10,602 nucleotides of DNA from Verrucomicrobiota bacterium (GTDB lineage: Bacteria; Verrucomicrobiota; Verrucomicrobiia; Limisphaerales; JAHEOI01). This document shows positions 1 through 6,762 of this stretch, in pieces. The DNA lies in contig JAHEOI010000249.1 of the NCBI GenBank assembly GCA_018610125.1, positions 1 through 10,602 on the forward strand. Reading direction: 5' to 3'. The translations under genes and the position numbers were made by a program. Position 1 is the first letter of the stretch. Every line of letters begins with the position of its first letter. The notes below the pieces were generated by a model, which made no database searches, had not been told where the DNA came from, and saw only the letters and a program-made list of their open reading frames with translations.

Positions 1-805
1 CCTGGCCTGTGGGGGAGGCCCCGACCATACCCTCGTCGGCCAGCGTGATGAATACCGGATATCCCGTTTTTCTCGCGAGCTCTTCGGATTGACTTTGGAC
101 GATTTCGGTCGATAGCCGCTCTTCGTTTCCAAAGAGCCGAGCCAATTCTTCCCGATTCATCTTGAACGGCATCGGGGGAAAGTGACTAAGGCCTTGGCGG
201 CTGTCCCCAATCACCCAGAGCTGCGGATGGCGCCGCATGACTTGGCGCACCGTTTCCAACATCCCTTTGGTGATGACCCCGGTTTCAGGGTGATCGACCT
301 GATCAAGGACGACAAAGCCATCGACTCGTGAGGCGAGGGATTCCACGGCTTCCTGCAATGTTGCTTGAATCGGCTCCGGCGTCGGCGTCCAGTTTTTCAT
401 GTCGAGTCGGTTGAGCTCTCGGGGAGCTTTGCCCAGCTCGACAACGAGCGGCTTTGTGTAAGTGAAAGTTTGCCGGTCCTCGGCTTCGATGAAGTATTTG
501 AGATCGGTGCCGGGAGACTGTTCAAGGGCTCGACGAAGCTCAAAGCCTTCCCCGTCGTGGCCGTGGAAGCCGACCGGGAAGATCTCACCGATGCCCAATG
601 CGACTAAATTGTTGAGGATGGTTCCGGACGCGCCTGCTTGGCAGCGAGCCCGGACGACATTATGGACTTCGAGCCCGGTTTCGATCGAGGTCTCGGTCTT
701 GTCTGGGTCGATCTCCCAATATCGGTCGAGGCAAAAGTCACCGATCACAGCGAGCTGGAGATCCGAGTACCGACCTGTGATTTCGGTTAAGCGTTGGACA
801 TTCAC
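1..805 (-). CDS. PfkB-family (ribokinase-like) sugar kinase, C-terminus cut by window edge
   Basis: Translating the minus strand from GTG at 805 gives an open frame of about 268 residues that runs off the left edge. The N-terminus carries the PfkB signature: a hydrophobic strand ending in VIGD (residues 20-23), then LDRYW (26-30), and QAGASGTILNNLVALG (56-71), the counterpart of the GGA-x-N-x-A-x-x-L-x-x-LG substrate/ATP-fold motif. The LDRYW pattern resembles the kinase half of HldE (heptose-7-phosphate kinase). The catalytic GAGD motif would lie roughly 25 residues beyond the edge, so it cannot be checked. The family phosphorylates sugars or nucleosides with ATP in the cytoplasm; the substrate here is unknown. 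The GTG overlaps the upstream stop as GTGA, and AGG sits 6 bases before it, so translational coupling to the deoxyhypusine-synthase-like gene is likely. A nucleotidyltransferase domain or gene could follow outside the window. Confidence 0.85.
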   Translation of the reverse strand, partial: MNVQRLTEITGRYSDLQLAVIGDFCLDRYWEIDPDKTETSIETGLEVHNVVRARCQAGASGTILNNLVALGIGEIFPVGFHGHDGEGFELRRALEQSPGTDLKYFIEAEDRQTFTYTKPLVVELGKAPRELNRLDMKNWTPTPEPIQATLQEAVESLASRVDGFVVLDQVDHPETGVITKGMLETVRQVMRRHPQLWVIGDSRQGLSHFPPMPFKMNREELARLFGNEERLSTEIVQSQSEELARKTGYPVFITLADEGMVGASPTGQ

Positions 806-1917
806 AAGCGACCTATTAACGCATGATAGAGCTGGTGCGTAAAGAGGATGTTATCGCAGCAGAGGTAATGCATGTTGCCGCCCATTCGGGAGAAGCTTTT
901 ACAGAATCTCAGGTAATAAGCCGGATTATCCTTTGGGGGCTCGCCTTGGGTCCAATCCCATTGACCGCCATCCTGGATATCAACGACATAGATGTCGTGA
1001 TCTTGGACCGGCGGCCGGCCCGTCTGAAAGCGAAGATTATGGACGCAGCTCAGGCTCTTTTCAAAGACTTGAGGCGCCATGATGGCGGAGCCGACAGACA
1101 TCGCGACCCCGCCATCGAGCTGGTCGATTGAGCCGCCGATCAAGGCGAAATCGGTCGCGGCGGCCCTTCCAAGCACGGCCCCGTTGAAAATCGGGTGATT
1201 GGAGATAATGTCGTAACCGATTCCGGGATGGACGCTCATCGCGGTGCCATTGGCGTAAGCTTGCGCCGGGATAGAGGCGTGCTTATATGGGTGTCGGACG
1301 GTCGTCGTGCCTGCGGGGATTCGGTGCCGGAGCATCGCTTGGAGCAGATCGGCCCGGGCGGGGGTGTCAGGGTGCTCCGGGTCGGCTCGAAGCCATTCTT
1401 TTAAGTCATTGGCCGAAGGGAGGGAGATTTCTTCATTGTGGATCAACCGTCCCACACTCTTTCCGAGTCCGTCTCCTTCAAGTTGCCCTTGCATGAGCGC
1501 CAAATGGATATATCGACTTGTTTCATCCCACGTCCCGAAACAACCGGCTGCGACATTTTGCCGGACATCCTCCGTCGACCACCCCTGGTAAGCGAATTCC
1601 CAATCATGGATGATCCCGGCGCCATTGGTTGCCAAGTGGGTCACCCACCCCTCTTGGATCAACCGACATAGAATGGATTGCCCCCCATTTTTAACCAGGT
1701 GAGCGCCATACATCAACATCACGGTCGCGTTCCTCTCCCGGGCCTGTCGGATTTGTCGGGCGCAATGCCGTATCTGGCCGTCGAGATGACTCTCTTTGAG
1801 CGGGGGAGGCGACGACTCCGGCGCGACCAGGATGTCTTCGAGAGCGCTGTCACTTTGACGTTCGGCCAGGGGGTAGGGATGAAGCCGTGTCAGATCGAGG
1901 TAACGAACGGGTGGCAT
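802..1917 (-). CDS. Deoxyhypusine-synthase-like protein, function unknown
   Basis: A 371-residue cytoplasmic protein with no signal peptide or membrane segment. Residues 66-105 (a strand, then GAHLVKNGGQS, a helix, VTHLATNGAG and IIHDWE) match the pattern of the NAD-binding core of deoxyhypusine synthase, in which a Gly-rich turn is followed by a helix and a second strand ending in TTxGGxxxD. Near the C-terminus, GGSID (261-265) and a helix containing Lys287 in QVFEKSLS could occupy the region of the catalytic lysine, but that alignment is my inference. Bacteria lack eIF5A, so the substrate is probably another amine or small molecule, as with bacterial homospermidine-synthase-like relatives. 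The ATG at 1917 lies 29 bases after the HAD stop and has no clear Shine-Dalgarno sequence. The stop overlaps the kinase GTG. The family call is moderately secure; the reaction is unknown. Confidence 0.6.
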   Translation of the reverse strand: MPPVRYLDLTRLHPYPLAERQSDSALEDILVAPESSPPPLKESHLDGQIRHCARQIRQARERNATVMLMYGAHLVKNGGQSILCRLIQEGWVTHLATNGAGIIHDWEFAYQGWSTEDVRQNVAAGCFGTWDETSRYIHLALMQGQLEGDGLGKSVGRLIHNEEISLPSANDLKEWLRADPEHPDTPARADLLQAMLRHRIPAGTTTVRHPYKHASIPAQAYANGTAMSVHPGIGYDIISNHPIFNGAVLGRAAATDFALIGGSIDQLDGGVAMSVGSAIMAPQVFEKSLSCVHNLRFQTGRPPVQDHDIYVVDIQDGGQWDWTQGEPPKDNPAYYLRFCKSFSRMGGNMHYLCCDNILFTHQLYHALIGRL

Positions 1918-1946
1918 AGCGCGATCATCAGAGAAAGAACGGCGAT

Positions 1947-2816
1947 TTAAAGGTTGGTGTGAGCCTGAGCTCCGCTAGGAATATTACCGAGAAGCACGTC
2001 CAAGAGCGAGTCACCATCGCGATAATCGGGAATGACCACATCGGCACCGACACCGAGCAAGCGATCCCGCTTCCATTGGTCCACCTCGCCCGAGCCGTTG
2101 TTTCGTTCGTCGCTGGCCACAGCAACAGCGAGACCGCCCACCTTTTTGGTGTTCTCAATCTCGACGAACCCATCACCAAAGCTCAGCAGCCGGCTCCCAT
2201 CGATGCCGTTGTCGCGAAGGAGGCGATCGATGACCATCTTCTTCGAGAATTGCTTGTAGTCATCCTGAGCCCCGTAGATATGCTCCCCAAAGAATTGATC
2301 GATCCCAAGTAAGCCGGCTTCCCGGCGCACAAACGGCTCATCGGTGCCGCTGGCGAGGTAGAGCTCAAAGCCGCGCCTTTGGAGAGATTGTAGAAACGAG
2401 CGGGTCCCGAAAACCAGAAAGTCATCCGCCTCTTCGGCGCCCTCTTTGATCGATTGCAGTCGTGCTGCGATTCGGGCGTCGAGCCGGCGGAGATACTCTT
2501 GTTTGTACCGGAGGGGATCTTCCGGCTCGCCCCCACGTTCCCGGATGCGCTCGGCAAATTGCATCATTTGATAGATCGTCTGCTTGCCATTGAGGCGCAT
2601 GATGTCATCGAAAAGCATCGTCCGACGCTCGGCCTCGGTTTCTTCCGAGTGCGCCGGAAGCATTTCGAGAAACATCGGCAACATCACATCGGGCCAACCC
2701 TCACGAAGAAGCGAGAGGGTGCCGTCGAAGTCGAAAAGGACATGCGACAGGTGAGGCCGTGACGAGAGCGATTGGCCGAGCTCGACATATCCGGTAAATC
2801 GAGGGGGCCGTGCCAT
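1947..2816 (-). CDS. HAD-superfamily phosphatase
   Basis: From ATG at 2816 this is a 289-residue soluble protein with all four HAD motifs. Motif I is LFDFDGTLS with nucleophile Asp29 and acid/base Asp31; motif II is LASGT (Ser156, Thr158); motif III is a lysine in the SKKMVIDRLL helix (Lys192/193); motif IV is FGDGFVEIE (Asp215). A helical cap lies between motifs I and II (about residues 40-135), as in phosphoglycolate/beta-phosphoglucomutase-type members. It should be a Mg2+-dependent cytoplasmic phosphatase or phosphotransferase; the substrate cannot be read from sequence. An in-frame TTG at 2870 would add 18 residues overlapping sod. The ATG, 5 bases after the sod stop, is preferred, though it has no good Shine-Dalgarno sequence and probably relies on coupling. 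The two downstream genes (DHS-like, PfkB kinase) suggest a shared phosphorylated-sugar pathway. Confidence 0.85.
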   Translation of the reverse strand: MARPPRFTGYVELGQSLSSRPHLSHVLFDFDGTLSLLREGWPDVMLPMFLEMLPAHSEETEAERRTMLFDDIMRLNGKQTIYQMMQFAERIRERGGEPEDPLRYKQEYLRRLDARIAARLQSIKEGAEEADDFLVFGTRSFLQSLQRRGFELYLASGTDEPFVRREAGLLGIDQFFGEHIYGAQDDYKQFSKKMVIDRLLRDNGIDGSRLLSFGDGFVEIENTKKVGGLAVAVASDERNNGSGEVDQWKRDRLLGVGADVVIPDYRDGDSLLDVLLGNIPSGAQAHTNL

Positions 2817-2821
2817 TCGTG

Positions 2822-3553
2822 CTATTGCTTGCCGCTTGCCGCTTGGTATCGCTGGGCAACGCGGTTCCAATTGACGACATTCAGGAAGGCATCGACATAG
2901 CGGTCACGCCGGTTATGATATTGCAAGTAGTAAGCGTGCTCCCAGACATCGACTCCGAGCAGCGGCGTGCGCCCAAACATGATCGGATTATCCTGATTGC
3001 GGGTGATCTCGAGGACCATTTCCTGATGCTTATCAAGACTCAACCATGCCCAGCCGCTGCCAAACAAGGTCAACGCGGCCTTCCGAAAGTTTTTGATGAA
3101 CTCGTCAAAGGTGCCGTATTTCGCTACGATCGCTTCGCCCAGGGCACCGCCCGGTTGCCCTGTCGTGGTCGGGGTCATTGAATACCAATACAGGGTATGA
3201 TTGTAATGGCCGCCGCCGAAATTGCGCACCGGCGTCTGGAGCTTCTGCGGAAGCGAATCGATGTTCTGCAGCAGCTTTTCAATCGGCTGTTGCTCGATGT
3301 TGGCCGCGACCTGGTTGAGCTTGTGGACGTAGCCCCGATGGTGCTTCGTGTAATGAAGCTCCATGATCTTGGCGCTGATGTATGGCTCGAGTGCGTCGAG
3401 GGCATACGGCAGCGTCGGCACCTCGTAGCTGCCTCGTTCCGACCTGTTTTGGGCCATTAGGCTGACCGGTCCCATCATTGGCAACGCCAATGCCGCCAAA
3501 GCCGTGTGCCCGATTGCCTCTCGGCGCGTCCACTGATTCTCTCCAATGCTCAT
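2822..3553 (-). CDS. sodA: Superoxide dismutase, Mn type, with Tat-like signal peptide
   Basis: A 243-residue Fe/Mn-family superoxide dismutase that converts superoxide to oxygen and hydrogen peroxide. Metal ligands are visible: His67 (ELHYTKHH), His119 (GGGHYNHTLYW), and Asp202 and His206 (DVWEHAYY). Tyr75 corresponds to the active-site Tyr34 of E. coli SodA. GGGH before the second ligand, together with Gln187 in NQDNP, is the Mn-type rather than Fe-type arrangement. The N-terminus is unusual: TRREAIG (residues 9-15) followed by a hydrophobic stretch to about residue 33 resembles a twin-arginine signal, implying export in folded, metal-loaded form. The ATG at 3553 is chosen over an upstream in-frame start at 3640 because GGAGG lies 6 bases before it and the Tat signal begins there. 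The gene is followed by the HAD gene after 5 bases. The symbol reflects Mn type only. Confidence 0.95.
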   Translation of the reverse strand: MSIGENQWTRREAIGHTALAALALPMMGPVSLMAQNRSERGSYEVPTLPYALDALEPYISAKIMELHYTKHHRGYVHKLNQVAANIEQQPIEKLLQNIDSLPQKLQTPVRNFGGGHYNHTLYWYSMTPTTTGQPGGALGEAIVAKYGTFDEFIKNFRKAALTLFGSGWAWLSLDKHQEMVLEITRNQDNPIMFGRTPLLGVDVWEHAYYLQYHNRRDRYVDAFLNVVNWNRVAQRYQAASGKQ

Positions 3554-3570
3554 TTCAATCCTCCGATCTT

Positions 3571-3599
3571 GCCCTCGGGTCGACATCACCGACGAGGGC
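3571..3599 (-). promoter_or_regulatory. Hairpin in the presumed sod 5' leader
   Basis: Seven-base perfect arms, GCCCTCG (3571-3577) and CGAGGGC (3593-3599), enclose a further three-base GGT/ACC pairing with a small bulge. On the minus strand the hairpin ends 6 bases before the GGAGG that serves sod, so it would sit in the leader RNA. It lacks a U-tract in the minus direction, so it is not a typical intrinsic terminator for an upstream transcript. It may protect the mRNA 5' end or modulate ribosome access; this is inference. Confidence 0.4.
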
Positions 3600-3790
3600 T
3601 TCTTCATTAAGGTGTTTGTTTGCTCTTTCGCGTTAATCAACTGCCGGAAGCGGAAGATAGCCCAAGTGCTTCACTTGCGCCAAGGATTCTTTCCTTCCCG
3701 GCGACATGGGTCATCGAGCGCTGTCGCGATAGTCGCCCCTTGCTGGCTCCGACGGACCTCATGCTTTGGCGAAACCAAGGCAACGCCTTG

Positions 3791-4072
3791 CTAGAAGACC
3801 AACAGCAAAAACGGCCGGATGACAATGAGCACCAGCAGCAGCAAAATGCCCGGTGTGATATCGATTTCAACGGGCTCGACGTACCGTGCTCGGATCGGGA
3901 TCGGCTTGATGACACGCCGCAGCGGATCAAGGAAAATGTCGTAGAAGCCGTTTAGCCACCTCTTTGCCTGCGCCACCGACGGGTGATCGATCCAGTTCAG
4001 GATGATGCTGATAAAGAGTCCGAGCGAAAACAACTTGAGGATAAGGTTGATAGCCCCTTCCAGTAAATCCAT
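3791..4072 (-). CDS. YggT-family small integral membrane protein
   Basis: A 93-residue protein with two hydrophobic segments (about residues 5-24 and 74-92), separated by an amphipathic middle that contains ILNWI, then DPLRRVIKPIP and VEIDITPG. This is the layout of YggT proteins: a Ser/Asn-Trp-Ile at the end of helix 1, a DPLLRPIRRxIPP-like motif, then a D-x-S/T-P before helix 2. The length fits the family. YggT proteins are inner-membrane proteins of poorly defined role, linked in some bacteria to division or osmotic tolerance. The start has no strong Shine-Dalgarno sequence. It lies 59 bases downstream of the SMP-30-like gene on the same strand and may share its transcript. No functional tie to its neighbours is evident. 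Confidence 0.85.
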   Translation of the reverse strand: MDLLEGAINLILKLFSLGLFISIILNWIDHPSVAQAKRWLNGFYDIFLDPLRRVIKPIPIRARYVEPVEIDITPGILLLLVLIVIRPFLLLVF

Positions 4073-4131
4073 AGAGCGGTCGTTGCTTGTGGAGGCCGGC
4101 CGACCCGGTTTGCTGCTTTCGTCGCCGAGGC

Positions 4132-5088
4132 TTATCGAGCCCGAGCCCCGGTTGCGTTCAAGTCAATCGCATAGAGGGAGCTGCGGGCGGTGATAAACAG
4201 GGTTTGATAATCCTTACCGCCGAAGCAGAGATTGGCCGGGGTTTCCGGGACAAAGATCTTGCCGATCAAGTTGCCATTGGCCGAGAAGATTTGGATCCCG
4301 TCACCGGCGCTGGAATAGAGGCGGCCTTGGGCATCGATCCTGATTCCATCAGGGGCCCCTTTGTCGATCTGACAGAAAACCCGGCCGTTCCGGAGGGTTT
4401 GGCCGTTCACGACATCAAATGCCCGGATGTGGTGAGGCGATCCGGAATCCGCGATGTAAAGGGTTTCTTCGTTCGGCGAAAAGGCGATTCCGTTGGGCCG
4501 ATCAAAGTCCCGAGCGACCGCCTGTAGGTCATCATTGGCCGGATCGTAACGATAGACCCATTGTCCCGGCACGGCCATTTCGCGATCGCCAAGCCCATAG
4601 CTGGGATCGGTGAACCAGATGGTGCCGTCGGATTTCACAGCCAGGTCGTTGGGCGAGTTCAACGGATCACCTTGGTAAGCGCTCACGAGGGTGACCACCT
4701 CACCATCCTTGGATGTGCGGGAAACTCGGTGGCTGGCATGCTCGCATGTCACCAGCCGACCTTGTCGATCGAGCACATTGCCATTGGCTTGGTGGCTCGG
4801 CTTACGGAATGTAGCCAATCCGCTCTCCGGATGCCATTTCTTCAGCTCGTTGGCGGGGATGTCACTAAACACGAGGTAACCCTCTGGCATCCATACCGGT
4901 CCTTCCAGAAACCGCATCCCGCTCGCGAGCTTTCGCACCTCGGCATCGTCAGGGACGATTGCTTTGAAGACGGATTCGTTCCGGATGTCGAAATCGGCGG
5001 CTGAGGCCGATACCATACCGCCAACCAATAGATTGCCGCTCACCAACAGTAAGATGGCCGATTCCCATGGATGCTTTCTTTGACTCAT
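4132..5088 (-). CDS. Exported SMP-30/gluconolactonase-family protein
   Basis: A 318-residue beta-propeller lactonase-type protein. The first 30 residues form a Sec signal peptide (basic RKH, a hydrophobic run from about 11 to 26, ASA-A cleavage near residue 30), so it should act in the periplasm or outside the cell. Family metal and substrate residues are recognisable: Glu62 in LEGPVW, Asn147 in SPNDLAV, Asn199 in RPNGIAFS and Asp247 in APDGIRID. These correspond to the Ca2+/Zn2+ ligands and substrate-contact Asn of SMP-30. The repeated WF-DPSYG, YIADSG and LYSSAGDG strands fit propeller blades. The likely reaction is hydrolysis of a sugar-acid lactone such as gluconolactone, but exported paralogues vary widely and the substrate is unproven. 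The ATG at 5088 has only a weak AGAG upstream and a promoter-like element very close by. YggT follows on the same strand. Confidence 0.88.
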   Translation of the reverse strand: MSQRKHPWESAILLLVSGNLLVGGMVSASAADFDIRNESVFKAIVPDDAEVRKLASGMRFLEGPVWMPEGYLVFSDIPANELKKWHPESGLATFRKPSHQANGNVLDRQGRLVTCEHASHRVSRTSKDGEVVTLVSAYQGDPLNSPNDLAVKSDGTIWFTDPSYGLGDREMAVPGQWVYRYDPANDDLQAVARDFDRPNGIAFSPNEETLYIADSGSPHHIRAFDVVNGQTLRNGRVFCQIDKGAPDGIRIDAQGRLYSSAGDGIQIFSANGNLIGKIFVPETPANLCFGGKDYQTLFITARSSLYAIDLNATGARAR

Positions 5089-5096
5089 AACTCTAA

Positions 5097-5126
5097 TTTA
5101 TAGTAGGCACTGAGGCGGATTGTCAG
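5097..5126 (-). promoter_or_regulatory. Putative sigma-70-type promoter for the SMP-30-like gene
   Basis: On the minus strand CTGACA (5126-5121, 5/6 to the -35 consensus) is followed after 18 bases by TATAAA (5102-5097). Transcription would start around 5090-5091, only a few bases before the ATG at 5088, implying a very short leader or a leaderless mRNA. Found by eye; no start-site data. Confidence 0.4.
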
Positions 5127-5206
5127 CTCTTTTTTTGGCGAACGGTTCCACCTGTTTTCATCCCGATCCCTTGTCAGCTTTAAGTTGGGGCTGGAGAAAG
5201 GGGAGC

Positions 5207-5228
5207 GGCCCGCAGCGGAGTGCGGGCC
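5207..5228. repeat. GC-rich perfect inverted repeat, possible lysA terminator or REP-like element
   Basis: GGCCCGCA (5207-5214) and TGCGGGCC (5221-5228) are perfect 8-base arms around a GCGGAG loop, in the 231-bp gap between lysA and the SMP-30-like gene. It lies about 90 bases past the lysA stop, so it could end lysA transcription. Neither side carries a run of T, however: the minus side reads only CCCCTTT some bases later. It could equally be a dispersed intergenic palindrome. The rest of the gap (5089-5319) holds only the promoter-like element. Confidence 0.5.
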
Positions 5229-5319
5229 CTACCACAACGGAATTGGTAAGGTTGCAGGACCTTGCCGACCGTCCTTGGCAAATTCGGCCATGGCAGACCG
5301 GGCGGTGTGCGCTACGATC

Positions 5320-6618
5320 TTATGTCATCCAGCTTGGGACACGCTCCCCTTGGAGGAGCTGCTCCAGTGGCTGACGTGCCCGAACGACCTCGGCTTGGCT
5401 CCCATTGACCAATACCTCTGCCGGGAAGCCTCGCGAGTTGTAGTTGGAAGCCATGACCATGCTATAAGCTCCCGCGCTCATTAAACCGAGGTAGTCTCCT
5501 TCCTGCATGGCCGGGAGGGGACGATCTTGGCAAAACGCATCTCCCGATTCGCAAACGGGGCCCACCACGTCGCTGGAGGTGATGCCCTCGCTCTTGGCGT
5601 GGATCGGGACAATTTCGTGATAGGCCTCATAGAAAGCGGGTCGGATGAGATCGTTCATGGCGGCGTCGACGATGACAAAGTTTTTATCTCCGGTCTGCTT
5701 GACGTACTCCACACGGGTGACGAGGACGCCGGCATTTCCCGCGATGAAGCGGCCCGGCTCGAGAAAGATGCGCAGTCCGAGCGGCTTCAGCAGCGGGGCT
5801 AACGATTCGGCGTATCGTTGCGGTGTCAGGAGGTCCCGGGCTTTTTCGGACTCCCACCATTCGCTTGCACCGCTTTCCAATGCTGGCTGGTAAATGATCC
5901 CCAGCCCCCCACCGATACTGAAGAACTCGAAGGGGTATTGCTGCGCGAGCTTTTCAATTAATGGCGCGACTTTGCGAACCGCCTTCTCGAATGGCTCCAC
6001 CTGAGTGAGCTGTGAGCCGATGTGCATCTGGATTCCGATCGGCTTCAGGTGCTCGAGCGCGCCGGCGCGCTGATAAACCGCTTCCACCTCTTCAAAGGCA
6101 ATGCCGAACTTGTTCTCATAGGTGCCGGTTGTGATCTTGGCGTGGGTCTTGGCTTCCACGTTCGGATTGACCCGCACAGCCACGGGGGCTGTCACGCCCA
6201 ACTGACCGGCTATCCGGTTGATTCGATCAAGCTCCGGCTCGCTCTCCACGTTAAAGCAATAAATCCCTCGCTTTAAGGCGAACTCGATTTCGTTGGCGGT
6301 CTTGCCCACGCCCGCAAAAAGGCAGTCGCTGGGCGATCCCCCAGCCGCGATCACCCGTTGGAGCTCCCCCTCACTGACGATGTCGAATCCGCTCCCGAGA
6401 TCGCGTAAGAGCCGAAGTACCGCCAGGTTCGAATTCGATTTGACCGAATAGCTGACGGCGTGATCGACGCCGGCCATTGCCTGATCGAGGGCTTGATAAT
6501 GACGGGTGAAGGTCTGTTGCGAATAGACGTACAGCGGTGTGCCGAATTCGGCCGCCAACGAGCTGATTGAACGATCTTCACAATAAAGCTCTTGTCCAAC
6601 GTAATGAAAATCATGCAT
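5320..6618 (-). CDS. lysA: Diaminopimelate decarboxylase
   Basis: A 432-residue PLP-dependent fold-type III decarboxylase that converts meso-diaminopimelate to L-lysine, the last step of lysine synthesis, in the cytoplasm. Lys60 in SYSVKSNSN is the PLP Schiff-base lysine. His199 in MHIGSQ, the Gly-rich FSIGGGLG (phosphate binding, Gly236-238), EPGR (287-290), CESGD (356-360, with the catalytic Cys contributed across the dimer) and GAYSM (Tyr385 region) appear in the family order. The specificity-helix region and the length fit LysA rather than arginine or ornithine decarboxylase. The N-terminal strand reads FHYVGQELYCEDRSI, typical of bacterial LysA. The ATG at 6618 has a weak TTAGG six bases upstream. 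It is divergently arranged from the thioredoxin-fold gene. I see no lysine riboswitch or asd/dapF neighbour, so it is an isolated lysA. Confidence 0.95.
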   Translation of the reverse strand: MHDFHYVGQELYCEDRSISSLAAEFGTPLYVYSQQTFTRHYQALDQAMAGVDHAVSYSVKSNSNLAVLRLLRDLGSGFDIVSEGELQRVIAAGGSPSDCLFAGVGKTANEIEFALKRGIYCFNVESEPELDRINRIAGQLGVTAPVAVRVNPNVEAKTHAKITTGTYENKFGIAFEEVEAVYQRAGALEHLKPIGIQMHIGSQLTQVEPFEKAVRKVAPLIEKLAQQYPFEFFSIGGGLGIIYQPALESGASEWWESEKARDLLTPQRYAESLAPLLKPLGLRIFLEPGRFIAGNAGVLVTRVEYVKQTGDKNFVIVDAAMNDLIRPAFYEAYHEIVPIHAKSEGITSSDVVGPVCESGDAFCQDRPLPAMQEGDYLGLMSAGAYSMVMASNYNSRGFPAEVLVNGSQAEVVRARQPLEQLLQGERVPSWMT

Positions 6619-6736
6619 AGATGCCTAACAATTCCCAAAAAAGGGAGATTTGTCACTAGTAAGGCGTTGCGTTGATATTCGGCAAGGCATGGCGACAGAT
6701 TAGGGTAGGGCCTGCACTCCACTGCTCGCCCTTCCC

Positions 6737-6758
6737 GGGACGTCGTCTCCGACGTCCC
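6737..6758. repeat. Perfect 9-bp inverted repeat in the divergent intergenic region
   Basis: GGGACGTCG (6737-6745) and CGACGTCCC (6750-6758) are perfect arms with a TCTC loop. Read on the minus strand the loop is GAGA, a GNRA tetraloop, giving a very stable RNA hairpin about 118 bases before the lysA start. Because the flanking genes diverge, it cannot be an ordinary terminator for either. A dispersed palindromic element, an operator or a leader structure are the options. TCCCGGGA (6733-6740) overlaps its left arm. Confidence 0.55.
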
Positions 6759-6762
6759 AGTC

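Noticed and set aside
462..842. A plus-strand open frame of 126 codons at the left edge
   Set aside because: It is antisense to the PfkB kinase, whose motifs are clear, and its own translation is low-complexity Ser/Arg/Pro-rich.
3554..3640. An upstream in-frame extension of sod starting at 3640
   Set aside because: The extension crosses the leader hairpin, and GGAGG at the right distance plus the Tat signal both fix the start at 3553.
3663..3677. CAAGTG/CACTTG inverted repeat in the sod-YggT gap
   Set aside because: A 6-bp stem with a 3-base loop, low GC content and no U-tract; likely to occur by chance.
3637..3930. A 97-codon minus-strand frame overlapping the YggT gene and the gap before sod
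   Set aside because: It overlaps the well-supported YggT gene in another frame, and the product is Ser-rich with no family features.
6619..6736. Possible lysine riboswitch upstream of lysA
   Set aside because: The leader available is only about 120-230 bases and I see no multi-helix junction or the conserved core of the lysine riboswitch.
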